From CAZMRF01 sp964568735 (GTDB lineage: Bacteria; Acidobacteriota; Polarisedimenticolia; JACPZX01), in the NCBI GenBank assembly GCA_964568735.1, contig CAZMRF010000016.1:15368-79367 (forward strand): a DNA stretch of 64,000 nucleotides, given 5' to 3'. Under the pieces are notes generated by a model. That model was not told the origin of the DNA. It saw only the letters and a list, made by a program, of their open reading frames with translations, and ran no database searches. The position numbers and the translations under genes are program-made. Each line of letters starts with the position of its first letter. Positions within the stretch are counted from its first letter, which is position 1. Positions 1 to 8,526 of the stretch are shown in pieces.

Positions 1-1
1 C

Positions 2-235
2 TTCTCGCGCTTCCTCATCCAGTGGATCCACTCCGAGCGCGCCGGCCGCTCGACCATCCCCCATGTCTTCTGGTACCTCAGCCTCGGGGGCGGCCTCCTC
101 CTGCTCGCCTACGCGGTGCAGCTCGGAGACCCCGTCTTCATCCTCGGGCAGAGCCTGGGAACCCTCGTCTACGTCCGCAACCTGATGCTCCTCCGCCGCC
201 CGCGCGCCGCCGCCGGCCCCGCGGACGGGCTGTGA
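2..235 (+). CDS. Lipid A biosynthesis N-terminal domain (LAB_N) protein, 5' truncated
   Basis: Only the last 77 codons are in the window. The reading frame is open from base 2 to the TGA at 233-235. The residues FSRFLIQW, SERAGRS, FWYLSL and DPVFILGQ match the small LAB_N membrane proteins, which resemble the N-terminus of some LpxB proteins. Two hydrophobic segments are visible, followed by a short basic tail. Such proteins are typically encoded between a GT2 dolichyl/undecaprenyl-phosphate sugar transferase and an ArnT-like transferase. The stop overlaps the GTG start of exactly such a transferase here. A role in handling a lipid-linked sugar for lipid A or another glycan is inferred from context. 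Confidence 0.8.
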   Translation, partial: FSRFLIQWIHSERAGRSTIPHVFWYLSLGGGLLLLAYAVQLGDPVFILGQSLGTLVYVRNLMLLRRPRAAAGPADGL

Positions 236-1914
236 TCCCCGAGGACGCTCCAGCCTGGAGACGCTGGCGGGCCGCCGCCATCCTGGCCGCAGCCGCCGCT
301 CTCTTCCTCCCGGCGGTGTGGAGCCGGGATCCCTGGGACCCCGACGAGCCGCGCTACGCCGAAGTCACCCGGCAGATGGAGCGCCACGGCGACCTTCTCG
401 TCCCGCACTTCAATGGGGAGGTCTACTCCGAGAAGCCCCCGCTCTTCTTCTGGCTCTCCCTCGCCGCGGAGAGCATCCCCGGCATACCTCCCGGAGCCGG
501 CGGCCGCCTCGTGGGAATCGTCTCCTCCTCGGGGACCCTCATCCTGACGTGGCGCCTCGGCGCGCTGCTCATGGGGGAAGCGACGGGAGCTCTGGCCGCC
601 GCTCTCCTCGCCGGGTGCCTGCTCTTCTGGCACCTCTCTCCCTCGGGCGTGATCGACCCGCTGCTCTGCGGCCTCGTCACGCTGGCTCTCTTCGGCTTCG
701 CCCGCCACCTGCGTGGACATCGGGGCGGGCTGCCGGTCTTCTACGCAGCCTGCGCTCTGGCGATGCTGGCCAAGGGCCCCGTGGGCCTCCTCGTTCCAGC
801 GCTCGCTGCCCTGGGCTACTCCGCGATCACGGACTGGCGGAAGGCGCTGCGGGCGCGGCACCCCTTCTGGGGGATTCCCGTCGCAGCCGCGCCCGTGCTC
901 GTCTGGCTCTTCCTGGCCGCGCGCCGCGCGGGCGGGGGATTCCTCGAGACGATGCTCTTCCACCAGAACGTGGGCCGGGCGGTGAACGCCTACGTCCACC
1001 GGCAGCCCCTCTGGTACTACGCCGTCATCGTCCCGGTCGTGCTGATGCCCCTGACCCTCTTCCTGCCGCAGTCGCTGGTGACGGCATGGAGGGAGAAGAT
1101 CTGCGGCGTCCGCCCCATGCTCCTGCCGCTCTCGTGGTTCGCGAGCACCTTCGCCCTCTTCTCCCTCATCTCCGGGAAGAAGACGCGGTACATGCTGGTG
1201 CTCGCACCGGCGGCGGCGCTGCTCGTGGCGGGCTGGTTCATGAGGCGCTTCCTCTCCGGTGATGGGAGGATCCGGGAGGGCCGCCTGCCGCTCGCCGTGG
1301 CCGCGGGAGCCGGCCTCGGATTCGCCATCCTGCTCGCCCTGGCCGCCATTGGCGGACCCGGCGCCCTCCCATCATCCGTGCTGGAGCCGCTGCGCGGGCC
1401 GGAAAGCCGCGAGGCTCTCGCGACCCTCGAGAGACTCCTCTCCTGGCCCGGCTCGATGCGGCTGCTGCTGCCCGCCGCCGTCCTGGCGGCGGCCTGCGGC
1501 GCGGGGCTGCGGCTCTTGCTCCTGCGCCGTCCGGAGGCGCTCACCGCCCTGCTGGGAGGCTGGCTCGTCTTCCTCGCGATCGCGGCAGCGGCGTGGACGC
1601 CTCTCATCGATACCGTCAAGAGCGCCCGCGGGCTCGCGGCCCTCGTGGCCGAGTCCCGCGAGGGCGGCACCGTCTACCTGCTCGACGACAACCACCCACC
1701 CGGCCTGAACTTCCACCTCGGAGAAGACCGGCTCCCCGTGCTCAGGAACAAGGACGAGAGGATGCGCGCCGCGGCGGAGCCGGGCGCGCGCTTCGTGGGC
1801 AACGGCGAGGAGATGGACCTGCTCGAGACGAAGACGGGGATCCGCTTCGTGGACCGCCGCTGCCGCCGGCTGGGGCGGCTCGTCGTGTGCGTGGCGTCGG
1901 CTCTCCCACCCTGA
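232..1914 (+). CDS. ArnT-like glycosyltransferase family 39 membrane protein
   Basis: A 560-residue polytopic protein. It should transfer a sugar from a polyprenyl-phosphate donor onto lipid A or a protein on the periplasmic side. After the first membrane helix comes the DPDEPRYAEV stretch, the acidic DE-x-RYA motif of GT39/ArnT/PMT enzymes in the first periplasmic loop. About ten further hydrophobic segments and a C-terminal soluble domain follow. An open frame extends further upstream, but GTG at 232 overlaps the preceding stop (GTGA) and gives a normal short N-terminus before helix 1, so it was chosen. The sugar and acceptor cannot be read from the sequence. Confidence 0.85.
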   Translation: MIPEDAPAWRRWRAAAILAAAAALFLPAVWSRDPWDPDEPRYAEVTRQMERHGDLLVPHFNGEVYSEKPPLFFWLSLAAESIPGIPPGAGGRLVGIVSSSGTLILTWRLGALLMGEATGALAAALLAGCLLFWHLSPSGVIDPLLCGLVTLALFGFARHLRGHRGGLPVFYAACALAMLAKGPVGLLVPALAALGYSAITDWRKALRARHPFWGIPVAAAPVLVWLFLAARRAGGGFLETMLFHQNVGRAVNAYVHRQPLWYYAVIVPVVLMPLTLFLPQSLVTAWREKICGVRPMLLPLSWFASTFALFSLISGKKTRYMLVLAPAAALLVAGWFMRRFLSGDGRIREGRLPLAVAAGAGLGFAILLALAAIGGPGALPSSVLEPLRGPESREALATLERLLSWPGSMRLLLPAAVLAAACGAGLRLLLLRRPEALTALLGGWLVFLAIAAAAWTPLIDTVKSARGLAALVAESREGGTVYLLDDNHPPGLNFHLGEDRLPVLRNKDERMRAAAEPGARFVGNGEEMDLLETKTGIRFVDRRCRRLGRLVVCVASALPP

Positions 1915-2143
1915 TCTCCCGACATCGCCTGTCACGCCGAACGTCAATCAGGTGACGTGGAGGGCGGGGGCGGCGCCCGGCCGACGCCTTCGCGCCCCGA
2001 CGAACCCCGAAAGAGCCTCCTCTGTCTCGCTTGTCGGCGAAGTCGGGGCCGCCCGCCACGCGGTAAACGTCCGGCGGGTGACGGCACGAGTGTTGCTCCA
2101 CCGCCGCATCGGGGACGGGTCTGGTCTCTGCCCCGGAGTTCTC

Positions 2144-3409
2144 GTGCTCGAACTGCTTCCGGATCACATACCGCTACTCTCGGGTGTCGCGGGCGGTGTG
2201 CTCGCGCTCGTGGCCATCGCCTTCTACGTCGGACGCAGGACCGGGAGGCGCAGGTCGGCGGACGTCGTCGATCCCGTGATCGACGAGGAGCTGCGTGAGC
2301 TGCGCAAGAGCGCCTGGTTCCTCCAGAACGAGAACAAGAACCTGGCGAAGTTCCTGACGCTCCTTCCCGAGTTCGCGCGGGAGCTGAGCGAGAACAGGGA
2401 CAAGCGGCCCATCGCGCCCCTGCTGCGCCGGATGATCGATCAGATTTTCGAACCGGAGCAGATCCTCGTCTTCTACACCAACCACGAGGACAACGGCCTC
2501 ATCCTGGTGGACGAGAAGGGGATCGACAAGAACCTGAGCCGCTCGTCCACCCTGGCCTTCGGAGAGGGGCGCATCGGCTGGGTCGCCTCCCAGCAGATCA
2601 CCATGGACGAGAACGACTTCGAGCAGAAGTCGAAGCTCGTGAAGTCGGACCTGAACCCCGAGGCCCACCCCCATTTCAAGGTGGAGCTGGCGGCCCCGAT
2701 GGCGCAGGACGAGAGGACGCTGGGCGTCATCGCCGTCGGCGGGATGCTGCGGCACCCCAAGAACGAGAAGACGATGCTCCGCATGATCGCGGACCTGGGG
2801 AGCATCGCGCTGAACAACGCCGTCCTCTTCCGCCAGCTCCAGAAGACCGCCAACAACGACGGCCTCACCGGACTCTGCACCAAGCGGCACTTCCTCAACA
2901 GCCTCGCCGAGGAGCTGATGCGCGCGGAGAGCCGCCACGAGGAGTTCAGCGTCTTCATCTTCGACATCGATCACTTCAAGAGCTACAACGACAACAACGG
3001 CCATCTCGCCGGCGACGAGTGCCTGAAGATCACCGGCAAGCTCCTCAAGCAGTCGCTCCGTGAGGAGGACCTCCCCGCGCGCTACGGCGGAGAGGAGTTC
3101 ATCATCCTCCTGCCCAATACGCCCAAGGCGGGCGCGGCGGTCGTGGCCGAGAAGATCCGCGCCGCGATCCAGAACCACGCCTATCCCAAGGAAAAATCCC
3201 AGCCGATGGGCGATCTGACGATCTCGGGCGGAGTGGCCTGCTTCCCCTACGACGGCCGCAGCAGCGCGGAGCTCATCAGCGCGGCCGACGAGGCCCTCTA
3301 CAGGGCCAAGAGAAGCGGCCGGAACCGCGTGGCGATCTACGAGCCGACCTATCTGTCCGAATCGGAGCAGGTGCCCGAGACGGTGTCCGCCGCCAAGGCC
3401 GACGCATGA
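2144..3409 (+). CDS. Membrane-anchored GAF-GGDEF diguanylate cyclase
   Basis: A 421-residue protein predicted to make c-di-GMP from GTP. There is one membrane helix at about residues 8-30, a GAF-like sensor domain at about 75-235, and a GGDEF domain at about 245-410. The active site is intact as GGEEF (about residue 315), and an inhibitory I-site RxxD (REED) lies exactly five residues before it, so product feedback is likely. GTG at 2144 was chosen because GGAG lies five bases upstream and the frame before it looks non-coding. The 229 bases before it hold no clear promoter. The stop overlaps the ATG of an EAL-domain gene, so the two are probably translationally coupled. Confidence 0.9.
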   Translation: MLELLPDHIPLLSGVAGGVLALVAIAFYVGRRTGRRRSADVVDPVIDEELRELRKSAWFLQNENKNLAKFLTLLPEFARELSENRDKRPIAPLLRRMIDQIFEPEQILVFYTNHEDNGLILVDEKGIDKNLSRSSTLAFGEGRIGWVASQQITMDENDFEQKSKLVKSDLNPEAHPHFKVELAAPMAQDERTLGVIAVGGMLRHPKNEKTMLRMIADLGSIALNNAVLFRQLQKTANNDGLTGLCTKRHFLNSLAEELMRAESRHEEFSVFIFDIDHFKSYNDNNGHLAGDECLKITGKLLKQSLREEDLPARYGGEEFIILLPNTPKAGAAVVAEKIRAAIQNHAYPKEKSQPMGDLTISGGVACFPYDGRSSAELISAADEALYRAKRSGRNRVAIYEPTYLSESEQVPETVSAAKADA

Positions 3410-4740
3410 GCGAGCGGCAGCCCGGCATCGATGCTTCCGCACAGGCGGCGCAGGAAGCAGCGGGCATCGATCCCGTCACCGCCCTGCCCACGGTGCCGCT
3501 CCTGCTCGACCGGATGCGGGACTCGCTCAAGCAGCACGGGGCGCTCGCCATCCTCTCGGTCAACGTCCTGCAGGCCCTGCCGGCCGAGCGCATCACGGGC
3601 TGGCAGTCCTTCGATGCCATCGTCCGGGACGTCGGCCGCTTCCTCGCCTCGGTGCGCAACGTCCACCTGAGAAGGGAGGACTTCATCTCCGAGGTCATGA
3701 TCAGCGGCAACGCTTTCGTGATCCTGCTGGCCCCTCCGCGCCAGAAGAGCTCCATCGAGCTCGACGATCTGAGGCGGATGCGCGATCGCCTGGACTCCCA
3801 GCTGACGCGCTTCCTGAGCCGCCGCCTCCCCTACGAGATCAGCGGCAGGTTCCCTTGCTTCATCGGCTCGGCCCTGGTCCGCGACGAGCCCACGATGCGC
3901 ACCGAGCGGCTGGTCTACCGGGCGCTGGACGAGGCCTATGCCGATTCCATCCAGGAGCGCCAGCGCCGGGATTCGCGGTCGGCCCGCGATCTGGAGTACG
4001 TCATCTCGGAGCGGCTCGTGCACACGGTCTACCAGCCCGTGATCGACATGGAGAAGGGCCGCATCCTCGGCTACGAGGCGCTCTCCCGGGTCATCGGAGA
4101 CAACTTCCCGAGCGTGGACGCGGTCTTTCGCGCCGCCCAGGCCTCGAATTGCCTGTGGAAGCTCGAGAGGCTCTGCCGCGAGCGGGCGCTCGAGGGAGCG
4201 CACAACCTCCCCGCGAACTCGCTCCTCTTCCTGAACGTCGAGCCCGAGTCGATCTTCGATCCTCACTTCAGGAGCGACAACACCATGCGCCTGCTGGAGC
4301 GAGCGGGCCTGACGCCCGAGCGCGTGGTCCTCGAGGTGACGGAGCACTCGGAGGTCAACGACTTCACCGCCTTCCGCCAGACCCTCTCCTACTTCCGCTC
4401 GAGAGGGTTCCGCCTCGCGATCGACGACATGGGCTCCGCCTACGCGGGCCTCCAGTCGGTGGCCGAGATCCAGCCGGAGTTCCTCAAGGTGGACATCAGC
4501 CTGGTGCGCAACCTCGACACGCAGCCCCTGAAGCGCGAGCTCATCGCGACGATGGCCCGCTTCTCCCGCTCGGTCGGGATCCAGCTCATCGCGGAAGGGA
4601 TCGAGCGCCCCGAAGAGCTGGCGGCTCTCCTCGAGATCGGCGTCCCCTTCGGGCAGGGCTACCTCTTCGCCCGCCCCGGCGCCCCCCTGCCCATTCCCGA
4701 CCTCTCGCTGATCAGCGGCGCCTCGGCCGTCGCGAGCTGA
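3406..4740 (+). CDS. Degenerate GGDEF-EAL domain protein (probable c-di-GMP phosphodiesterase)
   Basis: A 444-residue cytoplasmic protein. The N-terminal 190 residues look like a decayed GGDEF domain: the SEVMISGNAFVIL stretch lacks a GGDEF motif. The C-terminal EAL domain is well kept, with GYEALSR at about residue 222, LNVEP, LEVTEHS, AIDDMGS, LKVDIS, LIAEGIE and GQGYLFARP. These supply the metal-binding acidic residues and the catalytic Glu of active phosphodiesterases. The ATG overlaps the stop of the diguanylate cyclase by four bases (ATGA). Synthesis and breakdown of c-di-GMP are therefore paired in one transcript. A PilZ receptor is encoded at 17313-18080. Confidence 0.88.
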   Translation: MSERQPGIDASAQAAQEAAGIDPVTALPTVPLLLDRMRDSLKQHGALAILSVNVLQALPAERITGWQSFDAIVRDVGRFLASVRNVHLRREDFISEVMISGNAFVILLAPPRQKSSIELDDLRRMRDRLDSQLTRFLSRRLPYEISGRFPCFIGSALVRDEPTMRTERLVYRALDEAYADSIQERQRRDSRSARDLEYVISERLVHTVYQPVIDMEKGRILGYEALSRVIGDNFPSVDAVFRAAQASNCLWKLERLCRERALEGAHNLPANSLLFLNVEPESIFDPHFRSDNTMRLLERAGLTPERVVLEVTEHSEVNDFTAFRQTLSYFRSRGFRLAIDDMGSAYAGLQSVAEIQPEFLKVDISLVRNLDTQPLKRELIATMARFSRSVGIQLIAEGIERPEELAALLEIGVPFGQGYLFARPGAPLPIPDLSLISGASAVAS

Positions 4741-4746
4741 CCCCCC

Positions 4747-4765
4747 GGGGCGGCCAGCCCGCCCC
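4747..4765 (+). terminator. GC-rich hairpin after the EAL gene
   Basis: GGGGCGG (4747-4753) pairs with CCGCCCC (4759-4765) around a five-base loop, just after the EAL stop codon and before the fur promoter. There is no T-tract, so Rho-independent activity is uncertain. Confidence 0.4.
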
Positions 4766-4773
4766 ACCCCCCC

Positions 4774-4802
4774 TTGACAGCCCGGAGGGGGGGGAGTACA
4801 TT
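4774..4802 (+). promoter_or_regulatory. Sigma-70-type promoter of the fur-feoB operon
   Basis: A perfect -35 box TTGACA (4774-4779) is followed after 17 bases by TACATT (4797-4802) as the -10 box. The predicted start of transcription falls at about 4809, directly before the palindromic Fur-like box at 4814-4832, so a bound repressor would block initiation or early elongation. Confidence 0.7.
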
Positions 4803-4813
4803 TCTGGACAGAG

Positions 4814-4832
4814 ATTGAGACTGAGTCTCAAT
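4814..4832 (+). promoter_or_regulatory. Fur-box-like operator (7-1-7 palindrome)
   Basis: ATTGAGACTGAGTCTCAAT is a 19-base inverted repeat with a single central base. Its core TGAGACT-G-AGTCTCA has the 7-1-7 form of Fur family operators. It lies 12 bases after the -10 box and 26 bases before the fur start codon. The design suggests that Fur represses its own gene and the downstream feoB operon when iron is plentiful. The assignment rests on form and position, not on binding data. Confidence 0.7.
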
Positions 4833-4858
4833 AGCATGGGAAGCCGGGAGCCACGGAC

Positions 4859-5314
4859 ATGCGGAAGCAGGCCAGGGAGCGCGAGGTCTTCACGGGGTAC
4901 CTGGGGACCCGGAACCGGCGGATGACCCGCGAGCGCCAGCTCATCCTCGACGCCGTGGGCTCGATGAAAGGCCACTTCAACGCGGATGGGCTCTACCTCG
5001 CCATCGCCTCGAGCGACGTCCCCGTCTCGCGCGCCACGGTCTACCGAACCCTGGACCACCTCGTCTCCAGCGGGCTCGTCCAGAAGATCTACCTCAGCGA
5101 CCACACGCAGCGGAAGGCGCTCTACGAGCGGGTCCACGGGCGCGAGCACCACGAGCACATGCACTGCCTGAAGTGCGACCGGATCATCGAGTTCACCGAC
5201 AATCCACTCGAGGAGCGGCAGGCCGAGGTCTGCCGCGAGATGGGATTCAAGCCGACGAGGCACTCGCTCCGGATCGAAGGGATCTGCTCCGCCTGCCAGA
5301 GGAGCGCCTCGTGA
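4859..5314 (+). CDS. fur: Fur family ferric uptake regulator
   Basis: A 151-residue Fur-type metalloregulator. The N-terminal winged helix contains HFNADGLYLAI and the recognition helix VSRATVYRTLDHL. The dimerisation/metal domain contains HHEHMHCLKCDRIIEF and a second Cys pair ICSAC near the C-terminus, the pattern of the structural zinc site. The start ATG lies 26 bases after a palindromic Fur box, indicating autoregulation. The stop overlaps the GTG start of feoB (GTGA), so regulator and transporter share a transcript. A Zur or PerR specificity cannot be excluded from sequence alone, but linkage to feoB argues for iron. Confidence 0.88.
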   Translation: MRKQAREREVFTGYLGTRNRRMTRERQLILDAVGSMKGHFNADGLYLAIASSDVPVSRATVYRTLDHLVSSGLVQKIYLSDHTQRKALYERVHGREHHEHMHCLKCDRIIEFTDNPLEERQAEVCREMGFKPTRHSLRIEGICSACQRSAS

Positions 5315-7569
5315 GCGCCTCCACTCCGCTGATCCTCGTCGGAAACCCCAACGTGGGCAAGAGCGTCATCTTCAGCCTGCTGACGGGCAAGTACGTGACC
5401 GTCTCCAACTACCCCGGCACGACGGTGGAGGTCACGCGGGGCCGGGCCCCCGGTGCCGACTCCATGGAGGTCATCGACACGCCGGGGGTGAACAGCCTCA
5501 TGCCGCAGTCCGAGGATGAGCAGGTCACCCGGGACATCCTCCTCAAGGAGTCGACCGGGAGCGTGCTGCAAGTCGGGGATCAGAAGAACCTCGCGCGCAC
5601 GCTCTTCATCTCGCTGCAGATCGCCGAGGCCGGACGCCGCTTCGTGGTCTGCCTCAACATGGGAGACGAAGCCGCCGACCGAGGCGTCACCGTGGACGCC
5701 CACGCGCTCTCCGCGGAGCTGGGAGTCGAGGTGGCCTGCACGACGGCCACCCGCCGTGAGGGAACCGGGCGGCTCCTCCCGCTCGCCCGCGAGGCGAGGG
5801 CCTCCAGCGTGAGCCTTCGCTACGATCCGCGCATCGAGGAGGCCGTCGCCCGTATCGAGCCCCTCCTCCCCGCTTGCGGGATCTCCTCGCGCTCCCTCGC
5901 CCTGATGGCGCTCGCCGGAGACACCACCCTCGGCGAGTGGCTCAACGCTCAGCTCGGCGATGACACGATCGCTTCGATCGAGGAGGCCCGGCACCGGCTC
6001 CAGCGCCAGCTCACCCGCTCCCCGGCCTGGGTCATCAACGAGCAGCGGCAGAAGGTCGCCGCCGCGATGGCTCGCCGCGTAACCACCGAGAAGGAGGCCA
6101 GGTCCGGGAAGCTCGCCGCGGCGCTCGGAGCGGCAGCGGTCCACCCCTTCTGGGGAGTGCCCGTCATGCTGCTGGTCCTCTGGGCGATGTTCGTCTTCGT
6201 CGGCCAGTTCGGCGCCGGGACGGCCGTGGACCTGATGGAGACCGAGCTCTTCGGAAAGCAGCTCGCGACCCTTCGAGTGCAGATTGACGGCGCGGGCGAG
6301 GTCACCCCAGGGCCGGAGCCGCAGTCCTGGAACCAGCGCCTGAGGCCCCTGGCCGGCAGGATCGACCCGCAGGACGGAACGCTCCTCGTCCTCTTCGAGG
6401 AGCGCGCGAAATCGGGGCAGCTCTGGCAGCCCGTCACGGGGAGGAAGCTCCAAGCGCTCGCCGGCAGCCCACCGCGCCTCCTCTCGCCCCCGCCGGTGGA
6501 GACGGCCGAGCCGGGCATCTTCAAGGTTTCGGCCCCGCGCGGAGAGGGGACGGTCGAGCTGCAGGCCTGGAGCGGGATCCTGAACCCGGCCCTCCAGGGG
6601 CTGCTTCGCGCATGGCTCCCCTGGGAAACGGCCGCTGATTTCCTCGTCGGCCGGTACGGGCTCGTGACGATGGGCCTCACCTACGCCATCGCCATCGTCT
6701 TCCCCATCATCGTGACCTTCTTCCTCGCCTTCGCCCTGCTCGAGGATTCGGGCTACCTCCCGCGCCTCGCGGCCATGCTTAACCGGATCTTCCGCGTCAT
6801 GGGGCTGAACGGAAAGGCGGTCCTCCCGATGGTCCTCGGCCTCGGGTGCGACACGATGGCCACGCTGACCACCCGGATCCTCGACTCGCGCAAGGAGCGG
6901 ATGATCGCGATCCTCCTGCTGGCGCTCGGCGTCCCCTGCTCGGCCCAGCTCGGCGTCACCCTCGGCCTCCTCGCGGGGCTGTCGTGGATGGCGGCCGCCA
7001 TCTGGGTCGGAGTCGTGATCGGGGTCCTGCTCCTCGTGGGCTTCCTCGCCTCGCGGATCATCAAGGGCACTGCTTCTCCCTTCATCCTGGAGCTTCCACC
7101 CCTCCGCGTGCCGAGCGCGGGCAACATCGCCTCGAAGACCATGGCCCGCACCGAGTGGTACCTCAAGGAGGCCGTCCCGCTCTTCCTCATCGGCACGGCG
7201 CTCCTCTTCGTGGCGCACCTGACCGGAGGCCTCGCCGTCCTGGAGCGTCTCTTCGAGCCGATCGTGACGGGGATCCTCGGCCTCCCCGCGAGCGCCTCCG
7301 AGGCTCTCATCGTCGGCTTCCTCAGGCGCGACTTCGGCGCGGCCGGCCTCTTCCGCCTCGCCGACGAGGGGATGCTCAGCCCCGTCCAGATCGTCGTGGC
7401 GCTCGTGACGATCACGCTCTTCATCCCGTGCATCGCGAACCTCCTGATGATCATCAAGGAGCAGGGAGCGCGCGTGGGCGCCCTCGTCGCGGCCTTCGTC
7501 TTCCCCTTCGCCATCGCGGTGGGCGGCATCCTGAACTTCATCCTTACGAAGGCGGGGGTGACCCTGTGA
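5311..7569 (+). CDS. feoB: FeoB-type ferrous iron transporter, variant clade
   Basis: A 752-residue protein with an N-terminal G domain and a C-terminal membrane domain, expected to import Fe(II). G motifs are GNPNVGKS (G1), YPGTT (G2), DTPG (G3) and NMGD (G4). The membrane part departs from the textbook form: the usual GCNVPA signature reads GCDTMAT, and the second gate motif reads PCSAQL. A segment of about 95-130 mostly soluble residues (about 310-440) sits between the first and second membrane helices, probably outside the cytoplasm. GTG at 5311 overlaps the fur stop; an earlier frame extension lies inside fur and was rejected. Other divalent metals remain possible substrates. Confidence 0.88.
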   Translation: MSASTPLILVGNPNVGKSVIFSLLTGKYVTVSNYPGTTVEVTRGRAPGADSMEVIDTPGVNSLMPQSEDEQVTRDILLKESTGSVLQVGDQKNLARTLFISLQIAEAGRRFVVCLNMGDEAADRGVTVDAHALSAELGVEVACTTATRREGTGRLLPLAREARASSVSLRYDPRIEEAVARIEPLLPACGISSRSLALMALAGDTTLGEWLNAQLGDDTIASIEEARHRLQRQLTRSPAWVINEQRQKVAAAMARRVTTEKEARSGKLAAALGAAAVHPFWGVPVMLLVLWAMFVFVGQFGAGTAVDLMETELFGKQLATLRVQIDGAGEVTPGPEPQSWNQRLRPLAGRIDPQDGTLLVLFEERAKSGQLWQPVTGRKLQALAGSPPRLLSPPPVETAEPGIFKVSAPRGEGTVELQAWSGILNPALQGLLRAWLPWETAADFLVGRYGLVTMGLTYAIAIVFPIIVTFFLAFALLEDSGYLPRLAAMLNRIFRVMGLNGKAVLPMVLGLGCDTMATLTTRILDSRKERMIAILLLALGVPCSAQLGVTLGLLAGLSWMAAAIWVGVVIGVLLLVGFLASRIIKGTASPFILELPPLRVPSAGNIASKTMARTEWYLKEAVPLFLIGTALLFVAHLTGGLAVLERLFEPIVTGILGLPASASEALIVGFLRRDFGAAGLFRLADEGMLSPVQIVVALVTITLFIPCIANLLMIIKEQGARVGALVAAFVFPFAIAVGGILNFILTKAGVTL

Positions 7570-7817
7570 GCACCCCGCTCCAGATGCATTCGGCCGGGCC
7601 CCTCCACCGGTGTCCCCTCTGCGGGCACGGCTTCGACAGGGGCGTGGAGAAGTGCGGAGGCTGCCCGATGCACGGCGGCTGCGGCACGCTGTGCTGCCCG
7701 GGCTGCGGCTACAGCTACGCCGAGCGCTCGGCCACGCTCGACGGCATCGGGCGCGTCGCGCGGGCCCTGCGGCGCCTCTTCGCCCCGGGCCGGGACGGCC
7801 GCGGGGAGGCCGCATGA
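7566..7817 (+). CDS. Small Cys-rich FeoB-associated protein
   Basis: An 83-residue protein that starts with GTG overlapping the feoB stop and ends overlapping the start of the DtxR-like gene. It contains CPLCG, CGGCPMHGGCG and CCPGCGY, nine Cys in all, which resemble paired zinc ribbons or a metal/iron-sulfur site. A basic C-terminal tail follows. No membrane helix is evident, unlike the FeoC or FeoB-associated Cys-rich membrane proteins. The tight overlap on both sides makes it a true gene. A role as cytoplasmic partner or metal-status sensor for FeoB is an inference. Confidence 0.75.
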   Translation: MSTPLQMHSAGPLHRCPLCGHGFDRGVEKCGGCPMHGGCGTLCCPGCGYSYAERSATLDGIGRVARALRRLFAPGRDGRGEAA

Positions 7818-8524
7818 TCCCCAGGGAGCGGGAGCAGCTCGAGGAGCTGGCCGAGGAGATCTGGGCGCTGATGGAGATCGGCGAGAACCACTACGAGCGC
7901 GTGACGAAGGGCTCGAAGCTCGAGGAGCCCATCCTCGTGCTCGACTCGATGCGCCGCGACGGGCTGGCCTCCATCGAAGGAGCCTCCGTCGTGCTCACGG
8001 GGCGCGGCGAGGAGATCGGGCGCGCCGTCATCCGGCGCCACCGGCTGGCCGAGATCCTCTTCACCCAGGTCCTCGCCGTGCAGGAGGAGCAATCGGACTC
8101 GGCCGCCTGCGAGCTGGAGCACATCCTCTCCCCGGAGGTCACGGACTCGGTCTGCAGCTTCCTGGGTCACCCGCCCTGCTGCCCCCACGGCAAGCCCATC
8201 CCGAAGGGGGACTGCTGCCGGATCTTCACCCGCCAGGTCGCCCCGCTGGTCCTTCCGCTGACGGAGCTGGGCGTGGGGGAGCGCTGCCGGATCGTCTTCA
8301 TGGCGCCCGGCGGCCACGGCAGCCTCGAGCGGATCGCGGCGATGGGGATCCTCCCGGGAGCCGAGGTGAGGCTGCGGCAGAAGCGCCCGTCGATGATCCT
8401 CGAGGTGGGCCACACGACGCTCGCCATCGACTCCGAGATCGCCACGGCCATCTTCGTCAAGAGCCTCCCGGCCGGAAAAACGGCGGCGGGTCTCTCCCCC
8501 CGCGCGGCGGGCAGCACGGCCTGA
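7814..8524 (+). CDS. DtxR/MntR-family metalloregulator with C-terminal FeoA domain
   Basis: A 236-residue protein. The N-terminal winged helix (about 1-75) is followed by a DtxR dimerisation/metal domain with RHRLAEILF, CELEHILSPEV and HPPCCPHGKPIP, which hold the usual His/Glu/Cys ligands. From about residue 150 an SH3-like FeoA domain follows (LPLTELGVGERCRIVF, LERIAAMGILPGAEV). No separate feoA gene lies in the operon, so this fused domain may also supply the FeoA function to FeoB. The ATG overlaps the preceding stop. Fur and a DtxR-type regulator in one transcript suggests layered iron/manganese control. Confidence 0.87.
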   Translation: MIPREREQLEELAEEIWALMEIGENHYERVTKGSKLEEPILVLDSMRRDGLASIEGASVVLTGRGEEIGRAVIRRHRLAEILFTQVLAVQEEQSDSAACELEHILSPEVTDSVCSFLGHPPCCPHGKPIPKGDCCRIFTRQVAPLVLPLTELGVGERCRIVFMAPGGHGSLERIAAMGILPGAEVRLRQKRPSMILEVGHTTLAIDSEIATAIFVKSLPAGKTAAGLSPRAAGSTA

Positions 8525-8526
8525 CG

